Under the pieces are notes generated by a model. The model saw nothing but the letters and a program-made list of their open reading frames with translations. It was not told where the DNA came from and searched no databases. This document shows positions 6,798-14,135 of a stretch of DNA of 17,439 nt, piece after piece (position 1 is the first letter of the stretch; every line of letters begins with the position of its first letter). Location: NCBI GenBank assembly GCA_021733705.1, contig JAIPKF010000011.1:1-17439 (forward strand), read 5' to 3'. The translations under genes and the position numbers were made by a program. This stretch comes from Chthoniobacterales bacterium (GTDB taxonomy: Bacteria; Verrucomicrobiota; Verrucomicrobiia; Chthoniobacterales; UBA6821).

Positions 6798-8576
6798 ATG
6801 AAAATTTCCCAAGAAAGCATTGAGCGCGTAGCTGCAGCAAGCGATATCGTCACTGTGATTGGTTCCTATTTTCCGCTCAAGCGTGCGGGAGTAAACTTTC
6901 GGGCACTTTGTCCTTTTCATCATGAGAAGAGTCCCTCTTTTCACGTGAATGCTGCCCGTCAAACATATCATTGTTTTGGCTGTGGTGTTGGAGGAGGAGT
7001 CTTTCGATTTGTCATGGACTATGAGCATGTTGATTTTCCTACAGCGGTTAGGCGTTTGGCAGAGCGTTCCGGAATAGCCTTAATTGAGGAATCGAGTGCT
7101 AGCGATACTGCACAGCGAAATGAGCGTGGACGTTTTTTAGATCTGCATCGTCAAGTTGCACTTTGGTATCATCATCAGCTATTAAAATCTCCTGCTGCAG
7201 CTCCAGCACGCACCTATCTAAAGAAACGTGGATTTTCCAAAGAAATAGCAGTCGCTTGGCAGCTTGGTTACGCACCTGCTAGTTGGGATGCATTAAAAAT
7301 ATGGGGAAAGAAAGCAGGATTTCGTAGTGCAGAGCTTATTGCTGCTGGTATGCTATTAGAACGTGATTCCAGAGAAACGTATGATCGCTTTCGCCATCGT
7401 TTGATGTTTCCTATTCGAAACGACTACGGTGAAGTGATTGGATTTAGTGGTCGAATACTATCAGAGGAATCTAAAGAAGCTAAGTATGTCAATTCCCCTG
7501 AAACCTCACTTTTTAGAAAAGGAAAAATTCTTTTTGGTATCGATAAAAGTAAAAGAGCTCTCATTCAAGCAGGAGAAGCGATTGTTCTGGAAGGTCAAAT
7601 TGATCTTATTGCTGCTTTTGAGCATGGATGTCACAATGTGGTAGCTCCGCAAGGAACAGCTTTTACGAGCGAACAAGCTCGATTGTTACGACGTTTTGTA
7701 GAACGAGTGATTCTTTGTTTTGATTCGGATACTGCAGGAAAAAATGCAGTGGAGCGTTCCTTGCCAGCTTTATTAGCCAACGGTTTTGAAGTTCGTGTTG
7801 CAGTACTGCCCCAAGGAGAGGATCCAGACTCGCTGATTCAGAAAGAGGGAATAGAGATGTTTCAAAAACTTCTTGTCGGTGCTGAAGATTTTTTTGATTT
7901 CACAATTAATCGAGTTCAAAGTGAGAGAGAACTTCCTATAACTCCACATCGCACAGCAGCTTTAGCAAAACAACTTGCTGCTTATTTAACCTTATTGCCT
8001 AATGCAGCTCTCAGAGAAAGGACAACTGCCCATGTAGCTTTGAGGCTTGGAATTTCTAGTTCAGCATTGCTTTCATTAGTGCCGAGTCTAGTGACAACTG
8101 ACTCAATATCTGAAGAACAAAAAATAGTTACTACTCCCCCAAAAATTTCTGCTGGAACAGAACTTTTATGCCGCTTGGCACTTGCTCATCCAGAAGTTCA
8201 CGCTTGGTTATGCAAGCAAAAATCGCCCATGCCGCATGAGCTCGATCCAGAATTAGGGCTGCTTGAGGAATTACTTTCACTTAATTGTTTTTCTTCATCC
8301 CAGCCGATAACAGTCCTCCTTCCATCACTTTCTCTTTCTTTGCAAAACCTTGTCTCCTCTTGGAATCTTGAAAAGACTATCTCTAATCCTTTGAGTGCTG
8401 CACAAGATCTTTGGACTGGATTTCAGGTTGCTTACTGGAAGCGTCGACAGACGGAGGTCACAGCTCAATTAAGAAAACCGGGAATTCCTGTAGATCAAAT
8501 CATATTACTTCAGAAAGAAATCCTTGACCTACAGTGCTCGATACGCGAGCGTTCAGGACATCGTAGTTCAATTTAA
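6798..8576 (+). CDS. dnaG: DNA primase
   Basis: Makes the RNA primers for lagging-strand synthesis at the replication fork. The 592 residues are the usual length and show the CHC2 zinc-binding domain (Cys38, His41, Cys59, Cys62 in CPFHHEKSPSFHV and YHCFGCGVGG). The catalytic core follows (RFRHRLMFPIRNDYGEVIGFSGR). In the TOPRIM domain, Glu265 is in VLEGQIDLIA, Asp309 and Asp311 are in FDSDTAGK, and EDPDSLI is present. The common EGYMD motif reads EGQID here and FDGD reads FDSD, but the acidic metal ligands are kept. The C-terminal 180 residues are the divergent helicase-binding part. It starts at ATG 6798 without a clear Shine-Dalgarno. rpoD follows after 98 nt on the same strand, as in the classical rpsU-dnaG-rpoD cluster, although rpsU is not present here. 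Confidence 0.96.
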   Translation: MKISQESIERVAAASDIVTVIGSYFPLKRAGVNFRALCPFHHEKSPSFHVNAARQTYHCFGCGVGGGVFRFVMDYEHVDFPTAVRRLAERSGIALIEESSASDTAQRNERGRFLDLHRQVALWYHHQLLKSPAAAPARTYLKKRGFSKEIAVAWQLGYAPASWDALKIWGKKAGFRSAELIAAGMLLERDSRETYDRFRHRLMFPIRNDYGEVIGFSGRILSEESKEAKYVNSPETSLFRKGKILFGIDKSKRALIQAGEAIVLEGQIDLIAAFEHGCHNVVAPQGTAFTSEQARLLRRFVERVILCFDSDTAGKNAVERSLPALLANGFEVRVAVLPQGEDPDSLIQKEGIEMFQKLLVGAEDFFDFTINRVQSERELPITPHRTAALAKQLAAYLTLLPNAALRERTTAHVALRLGISSSALLSLVPSLVTTDSISEEQKIVTTPPKISAGTELLCRLALAHPEVHAWLCKQKSPMPHELDPELGLLEELLSLNCFSSSQPITVLLPSLSLSLQNLVSSWNLEKTISNPLSAAQDLWTGFQVAYWKRRQTEVTAQLRKPGIPVDQIILLQKEILDLQCSIRERSGHRSSI

Positions 8577-8674
8577 TGAATATAGGGACTAGTATTTCGT
8601 GAAAAAAAGAGTACATTGATTGTCGCTCACACTTCACCCTTGCATTCTTTTCATTCTTTACAGCTTATAAATCA

Positions 8675-10825
8675 GTGACTAAAAAGAAATCTTCCTCAAT
8701 ATCAAAGCCCGTTGCCTCTCTAAATGTAAAAGGGCAAAGTCCTTTAGTAAAAAAAAGAGTGGTGAAAAAAAGCAGCACTTCAAAAGCTATCATAAAAAAA
8801 GTTTCCCCTAAGAAGAAGGCTCTACCTGAGACCAAAAAAAAAGTAAAGCCTCTCAAAGTGACTGCGGCCTCTTCTTCAAAAATTAAGCCTTCTGTAAAAA
8901 AGCCATTGAAATCAGCTCCCAAGGTTGCAAAGAAACCATTTTCACAAGCTGATAAAAAGATTTCTAAAAAAAAATTACCCTCTTCAACAGTTTCCTCTAA
9001 GAAGCCTTTAGTAACACCTGAGATAAAACATCAGGATAAAATAAAAACTAATAATCCATCGGTTAAAAAGCCTACTGATAAAACAACTAAAGAAAAAAAG
9101 ATGCTGGAGGAGACTCTTCCTCATGGGGACTCTGCAGGCAGGGCTCTTTTTTTTAAAAGTGATGTTATTCCCAAAAACCCTGCAGAAGCTCAAAAACTTT
9201 TACAAGAAAAAGTCCGTGAGCTGCTCAAACTAGCAAAAGAGCAAGGATATATTACTTTTGAAGATCTTGAGGAACACCTTCCAACGGGAATGAATAATCC
9301 CGAAACGGTTGAATCTATTTTAACTCAACTTCGCATTGTAGAAATAGACATTATTGATTCTTCTGATGTTGATCGCGTCAAAGAGATCAAAAAATCAGAT
9401 GATGATGATGACAAAGATGAAAAGGATGAAAAGTCAGATGGGCGTCTTGATATTCTTGATGACCCTGTACGCATGTATCTCAAACAGATGGGTCAGGTCC
9501 CTCTGCTCACTCGAGAACAAGAGGTAGAAATTTCCAAACGTATTGAGCAGGCACAAACAGAAATGCAGAATGTTCTCTACCGTTTTGGCTTTGTTGCTCA
9601 CGCTCATATTGATTTAGCACAGCGTTTACTTGACTCTCGAGAACGTTTTGATCGCGTTATTCTCGATAAAAAAATTGAAAGTCGTGAACGTTACTTGAAA
9701 ACATTACCTCGCTTGTGCCAACAATTGCAGCGTCTTGCTTCTGAAACATCACTCATTTACAGCAAAAAAATTCTTTCTAAGAAAGAGCCGCATCCTAAAG
9801 ATATCAAAGAAATAGAAAAACAAATTGAGGAGATTATTAAACTCTACCCTCGGTTTTATTTTAAACAGAAGATCACTGAAGATTTTGTTACTTTAGCAGA
9901 TGAGCATATTAAAACGTTACAGGAGTTGCGCCTCGAGCATGAAAACCATATTCAAATCCCGAGTCCAACATCGCGTCGTTTAATCCAGGCAATTGTCGTT
10001 CAACGTGAAGAACACCATCACCGTAATTGGATGTCGACAGAGCATTTTGAGCTGCGACATCGTGACCTTAAAAAACATTTCCGATCTGCCTTGCGTGCAA
10101 AAACAGAAATGGTCGAAGCAAATCTGCGTCTAGTTATTTCTATTGCAAAAAAATATACGAACAGAGGTCTTTCATTTCTTGATTTGATTCAAGAAGGAAA
10201 CATGGGATTGATGAAAGCAGTAGAAAAATTTGAGTACCGTCGAGGTTATAAATTTTCTACTTACGCAACATGGTGGATTCGTCAAGCTATTACTCGATCT
10301 ATTGCTGATCAGGCCCGTACTATTCGTATCCCAGTACATATGATAGAGACGATTAATAAATTGATACGAGTTCAAAAACAACTTGTTCAAGAATATGGTC
10401 GTGAACCAACCCCAGAAGAAATTGCAGATGAAATTCAGCTTCCCGTAGAGCGTGTTCGAGCCGTTCTCAAGATGGCCCAACAGCCGATCTCTTTGCAGGC
10501 TCCTGTGGGCGATAGTGATGATACCAGTTTTGGTGATTTTATTGAGGATAAATCAGCAGAGAATCCTGCTGATATGGCAGCAATCGTTTTGCTTAAAGAT
10601 AAAATCAAAGATGTTCTCGATTCATTAACAGAGCGTGAACGCCAAGTGCTGGAACAGCGTTTTGGTTTGGTTGATGGGTACTCTAGGACTCTAGAAGAAG
10701 TGGGTAAACAATTTAAAGTTACTCGTGAGCGCATTCGTCAGATTGAAGCAAAAGCCCTACGTAAAATGCGGCATCCAACACGTTTGCGCCAGCTTGAAGG
10801 TTTCCTGGAGCCTAAAGACGTGTAA
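8675..10825 (+). CDS. rpoD: Primary RNA polymerase sigma factor (sigma-66/RpoD) with lysine-rich N-terminal tail
   Basis: The housekeeping sigma factor, directing core RNA polymerase to -35/-10 promoters. In the 716-residue frame: region 1.1 at about 170-230 (LLKLAKEQGYITFEDLEEHL); an acidic stretch SDDDDDKDEKDEK; region 1.2 (DDPVRMYLKQMGQVPLLTREQEV); a non-conserved region at about 295-470; region 2 (EANLRLVISIAKKY, LDLIQEGNMGLMKAVEKFEYRRG, KFSTYATWWIRQAI); region 3 (PVHMIETINKL); and region 4 with its helix-turn-helix (TLEEVGKQFKVTRERIRQIEAKAL). The start is GTG 8675. The first 142 residues are rich in Lys, Ser and Pro, like histone H1 or chlamydial Hc proteins. Starting at ATG 9101 (Met143) would give 574 residues, close to the 571 of Chlamydia sigma-66, so the tail may be a true extension or the wrong start. 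It lies 98 nt after dnaG. Confidence 0.95.
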   Translation: MTKKKSSSISKPVASLNVKGQSPLVKKRVVKKSSTSKAIIKKVSPKKKALPETKKKVKPLKVTAASSSKIKPSVKKPLKSAPKVAKKPFSQADKKISKKKLPSSTVSSKKPLVTPEIKHQDKIKTNNPSVKKPTDKTTKEKKMLEETLPHGDSAGRALFFKSDVIPKNPAEAQKLLQEKVRELLKLAKEQGYITFEDLEEHLPTGMNNPETVESILTQLRIVEIDIIDSSDVDRVKEIKKSDDDDDKDEKDEKSDGRLDILDDPVRMYLKQMGQVPLLTREQEVEISKRIEQAQTEMQNVLYRFGFVAHAHIDLAQRLLDSRERFDRVILDKKIESRERYLKTLPRLCQQLQRLASETSLIYSKKILSKKEPHPKDIKEIEKQIEEIIKLYPRFYFKQKITEDFVTLADEHIKTLQELRLEHENHIQIPSPTSRRLIQAIVVQREEHHHRNWMSTEHFELRHRDLKKHFRSALRAKTEMVEANLRLVISIAKKYTNRGLSFLDLIQEGNMGLMKAVEKFEYRRGYKFSTYATWWIRQAITRSIADQARTIRIPVHMIETINKLIRVQKQLVQEYGREPTPEEIADEIQLPVERVRAVLKMAQQPISLQAPVGDSDDTSFGDFIEDKSAENPADMAAIVLLKDKIKDVLDSLTERERQVLEQRFGLVDGYSRTLEEVGKQFKVTRERIRQIEAKALRKMRHPTRLRQLEGFLEPKDV

Positions 10826-10903
10826 TATACACCGAAGTTCAACATGAAATCTGAGGTTACAGTAATTTCTGTTTCTGAATATACCCGAAACTTATTTTTT
10901 TCT

Positions 10904-11090
10904 TTATCTTGTATATTTCATATTAATCTTCTTCGGAGACTCGGAAGCCAGACGACTGTTGTCTTAGATTCACATTTTGATTGGAGCAGTGTGTACACAT
11001 ACAGTCCGGCATCACAATTCTTCTCCCTCCTTGTACTAATAGGATTTGCAGAGCGCCTTAGAACACTTCAGTACGAAATATTTGAGCTTA
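10904..11090 (+). repeat. MITE-like TTAA palindromic element, copy 8 (diverged, subfamily B)
   Basis: A decayed copy of about 187 bp in the spacer between rpoD and the TPR gene. The left end TTATCTTGTATATTTCAT matches the family end with substitutions. The middle (CACATTTTGATT, CAGTGTGTACACATACAG, CCGGCATCACAAT) and the right part (ACTAATAGGATTTGCAGAGCGC) match copy 7 best. The right end is CAGTACGAAATATTTGAG, then CTTA. The frame used by the other copies is open throughout. The surrounding 391-bp gap (10826-11216) holds nothing else I can identify; an open frame there (10844-11167) is largely repeat-derived. Confidence 0.75.
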
Positions 11091-11216
11091 CGGAATTTTT
11101 TACTTTTTTAAAAGTGCTGTTCAGACAGCTGCCATTGAGAATTGCACTTATTTGGGTGCTCGAATAACGTACCTATGATGTTTTTTGCGATCAAAAGTAA
11201 TCATTATTTTTTCGAA

Positions 11217-13766
11217 ATGTGGCACAAAAGACACACCTGCTTTAAATTCCTCTTTCTTTTTTCTGTTTTTTTATTTTTTTTAAGATCAGCAATAGCCTCA
11301 AATTCTAATGATCCTGCTCAGGAATTTCTGATTGCTTATCAAAATTTTCAACAAGCAGAGCGTCTTGAGCGTTCTGGAAAAGAAGCTGAAGCCATCGATA
11401 AATATCGATATGCAGAAGATATTTTAAAAGCACTTAGCAACAACAATCCTGATTGGCAGCAGCCTGTTGTTGATTATCGTTTACACAAAGTACGAGATAG
11501 TCTTGCAAGACTAAATAGTACCTTACCTCCAAAACCTTTGGAAAATGAAGACTCTTATGAAAAAACTGTCTCTCATGAGATGCCTGTTAACAATAAGCTT
11601 TCACATGAGGAGCCTTCTCCTAAGGAGGTAGATCATAAATTAGAAGAAAGACCCAGTATCTCAATAACCCCTCCTTTAACAAAAAAAAATATTTCTGATC
11701 CACAAATTACTCAACTTCAACAACAGCTCAAAAAAACAGAATTGGAACTGCAAAAAGTTCAACAAGATCTCCATGATAAAACGATTGAGCTCGATCACTC
11801 CAAAATTGTTATTGTTGACATGAAGTCTCAACTTGAAAAAACAGAACGCCAAGTTACAGATTTAAGAAATGATCTTTCTAAAGTACATTTACGCGGAGCC
11901 AAGCGTGAAGAGTTATTGCAGCAATCCGTAAGAACATTAGAAGGCAAAGTTAATGATCTTGCCGCAGATCAGGAGATTGTTTTAGAAGAAAATAAACAAT
12001 TGCAAGATCACTTAAATCGAGCTGCTGCATCTCTTGTAGCAGCTGTTGGCGCAAAGCAACAGCTGGAAGAGTTACAAGTAGAGGTAAATAAAGAAAAAAA
12101 TAATGCAGCTCTATTACACCAAAAACTTCTTATTTCTCAGAATGAGCATAACGCTACTAATGAGCTTAACAGCACTCTTAAAAAACAGCTTCTAGAAGCT
12201 AACGTATCATTGAGTCAGGCTGAAAAACAAGCAAAAGAAGCCACTCTGTTACGTTTACAAATTGATAATCTTCGTGCTGATGATGCAGCTCTGCAAGCAC
12301 AGATCGTGACCATGAAAAAGGATCAGCAGGGTAGTTCAAATCGTTTTAAGGAAGAGGCTCAAGCAACACAGCACGCATACCAAGTTCTAGAAACTAAAAA
12401 ACTAGATATTGAAAAAAAACTATCTGTGGCTAATGAAAAAATAAAACTCTTTGAGGAATCTTCCTCTCGTCAAGCTGCAGTTCAAGAAGAAATAGCTCTT
12501 TACAAAAAACAACTCCAAGAAAGTTCTCTCAAATTAATGGAGCAACAAAAGAAAATTACTGAATTAGAGAAAGCAGAGCCAGAAAAAGATCATCTTTTGA
12601 TCATGAAAGAAAAAGAGCTTACTAGTGTACGCCTTGATTCTGAAAAGCTCCAAAAAGAACTTGCATCTGCAACTGAAAAATTATCACTGCTGCAAGCAGA
12701 AGTTCAACTTAAAGATAGTCATTATAGTGAGCTCAAAAATCAACTAGATAAAAAAAATGAAGAACTCTTGGCTATGAATAAAAAAGAAGATCTTCACCAG
12801 CCACAGGAGAATGCTATAGCTGAAAATCAATTACTCAGGGGAATTGTGATTCGAGAATTAAAAGCTGAGGCAAAACGTCTCCAAATCAAAAAGTTGATTA
12901 CTGAAGACTTAGAAAAACTTAAGGTTAACTCAGTAACCCTTTCTAATGAGCTTAAAAAATTAGCAAGGCCTATTAAGCTTACTCCAGAGGAAAAATCTCT
13001 ATTTAAAGATATGCCTGTGCTTCCCGTAAATACTGAAGAAGAGAATGATGATTTATTAGTGCTTTCGACAGCTGCTTCTAAAAAAGAAGATCACCCAAGT
13101 GATAAGGGAGAAGTAGTTAATTCACATAATGCTTCTCAAGCACCCCCAAATAATATGGAGCATCCTTTACATGATAATCCACTAGTAGATATCAAAAATA
13201 GTGCAGAGGCTTCACGAAAGCATCGTGAACTCATTAAGGCTGCAAAAGAACAATTTGAGAGTCATAATTACTTGGAAGCTGAAAAAAACTTTCAAGCTGC
13301 AGTAGCACTATCTCCTAATGATTATTTAACACTTTCTAACTTAGGAGTAGTTCAATTTCAGCTTGGTAAAATGGCAGAAGCAGAATCGGTATTAAAAAAA
13401 GCAGTATCAATAGATCCAAAAAAATCTTTTCCACTCACCACACTTGGAATTGTTCAATATCGCCAAGAAAAAATGAATGATGCTGAGAAAAACTTAAGGC
13501 AAGCTATTGCGATCAATGATCAGGATTTTACTGCTCACAACTATTTAGGAATTGTACTTGCTGCATCAGGCAAGGGAAAATCTGGTGAAGGTGAGATTTT
13601 GAAAGCATTGGAGATCAATCCACAATATGCTGACGCACACTTTAACTTAGCTGTGATTTATGCAACAAGTAAGCCTCCGGCAAAAGAGATGGCGAAAACG
13701 CATTATCAGAAAGCGATTAAATTGGGAGCTCCCGTCGATGCCTCTCTTGAAAAACTGCTCAACTAG
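11217..13766 (+). CDS. Exported coiled-coil and TPR protein of PVC-group type
   Basis: 849 residues from ATG 11217. A signal peptide (MWHKRHTCFKFLFLFSVFLFFLRSAIA) precedes a helical N-terminal motif (FQQAERLERSGKEAEAIDKYRYAEDIL ... NPDWQQPVVDYRLHKVRDSLARL) that I associate with TPR proteins of Planctomycetes, Verrucomicrobia and Chlamydiae. A Pro/Glu-rich linker (about 105-160) leads to a long coiled coil (about 163-590) rich in Gln, Glu, Lys and Leu. A second linker is followed by four to five TPR units (about 669-849; e.g. AEKNFQAAVALSPNDYLTLSNLGVVQFQLGKM). Proteins of this layout are probably envelope or periplasmic scaffolds; no enzymatic motif is seen. The frame extends upstream to TTG 11142, but only the 11217 start puts the signal peptide at the N-terminus. 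The TAG stop lies inside the decayed TTAA end of repeat copy 2. Confidence 0.88.
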   Translation: MWHKRHTCFKFLFLFSVFLFFLRSAIASNSNDPAQEFLIAYQNFQQAERLERSGKEAEAIDKYRYAEDILKALSNNNPDWQQPVVDYRLHKVRDSLARLNSTLPPKPLENEDSYEKTVSHEMPVNNKLSHEEPSPKEVDHKLEERPSISITPPLTKKNISDPQITQLQQQLKKTELELQKVQQDLHDKTIELDHSKIVIVDMKSQLEKTERQVTDLRNDLSKVHLRGAKREELLQQSVRTLEGKVNDLAADQEIVLEENKQLQDHLNRAAASLVAAVGAKQQLEELQVEVNKEKNNAALLHQKLLISQNEHNATNELNSTLKKQLLEANVSLSQAEKQAKEATLLRLQIDNLRADDAALQAQIVTMKKDQQGSSNRFKEEAQATQHAYQVLETKKLDIEKKLSVANEKIKLFEESSSRQAAVQEEIALYKKQLQESSLKLMEQQKKITELEKAEPEKDHLLIMKEKELTSVRLDSEKLQKELASATEKLSLLQAEVQLKDSHYSELKNQLDKKNEELLAMNKKEDLHQPQENAIAENQLLRGIVIRELKAEAKRLQIKKLITEDLEKLKVNSVTLSNELKKLARPIKLTPEEKSLFKDMPVLPVNTEEENDDLLVLSTAASKKEDHPSDKGEVVNSHNASQAPPNNMEHPLHDNPLVDIKNSAEASRKHRELIKAAKEQFESHNYLEAEKNFQAAVALSPNDYLTLSNLGVVQFQLGKMAEAESVLKKAVSIDPKKSFPLTTLGIVQYRQEKMNDAEKNLRQAIAINDQDFTAHNYLGIVLAASGKGKSGEGEILKALEINPQYADAHFNLAVIYATSKPPAKEMAKTHYQKAIKLGAPVDASLEKLLN

Positions 13767-13947
13767 TCCGCATATTTCATACCGATTCTGCTGCGGCTTG
13801 CAAACACCTGATCGATACTGCGTCAGCTTCGAATTGCTCCTCGGGTAATATGAAACATACAGCCGTCGTCACAATCCATCACTTTCCTTGTCACTATAAG
13901 GATTCGCGGCACTTCATGACGATTCGGCATGAAATATTCGGGGTTAA
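13763..13947 (+). repeat. MITE-like TTAA palindromic element, copy 2 (subfamily B, diverged)
   Basis: About 185 bp. The left end is CTAGTCCGCATATTTCATAC, with CTAG in place of TTAA; its TAG is the stop codon of the TPR gene. The right end is GGCATGAAATATTCGGGGTTAA, and this TTAA is shared with copy 3. The interior (CACAATCCATCACTTTCCTTG, AGGATTCGCGGC) matches copies 7 and 8 better than 1, 3 and 6. The IFHT frame is open across the whole copy. Confidence 0.8.
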
Positions 13948-14129
13948 CCCGGATATTTCATACTAATCTACTGCGGGGGCCGGGAAGCCAGATGGATGCT
14001 GGGTTTGACTCACATTTTGATTTGGACAGTATGTACACACAAACAGCCCGGCATCAAAATGCTCGTCCGCCTTACCCCATCAGCCTTCGCGGCCTCCTCG
14101 TCACGATCAGTATGAAATATCCCGGTTAA
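13944..14129 (+). repeat. MITE-like TTAA palindromic element, copy 3 (well preserved)
   Basis: 186 bp with intact ends: TTAACCCGGATATTTCAT on the left and ATGAAATATCCCGGTTAA on the right. The inverted repeats extend inward to about 25 bp (CATACTAATC / GATCAGTATG), and the palindrome continues imperfectly to the centre, where CATTTTGAT pairs with ATCAAAATG. It is head-to-tail with copy 2 and ends 6 nt before the 3' end of the phosphatase-family gene. Together copies 2 and 3 fill the whole 369-bp gap between the convergent TPR and phosphatase genes and could act there as a bidirectional transcription stop. A 66-codon open frame (13929-14129) is repeat-derived. Confidence 0.88.
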
Positions 14130-14135
14130 TTCCAA

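Noticed and set aside
10844..11167. A 107-codon open frame after rpoD
   Set aside because: Its middle two thirds are element copy 8; no signal peptide, family or ribosome binding site. Kept only as part of the repeat reading-frame finding.
11142..11216. TTG start for the TPR protein, 25 codons upstream
   Set aside because: It would bury the signal peptide inside the protein; ATG 11217 puts it at the N-terminus.
13929..14129. A 66-codon open frame between the TPR and phosphatase genes
   Set aside because: Entirely made of element copies 2 and 3.
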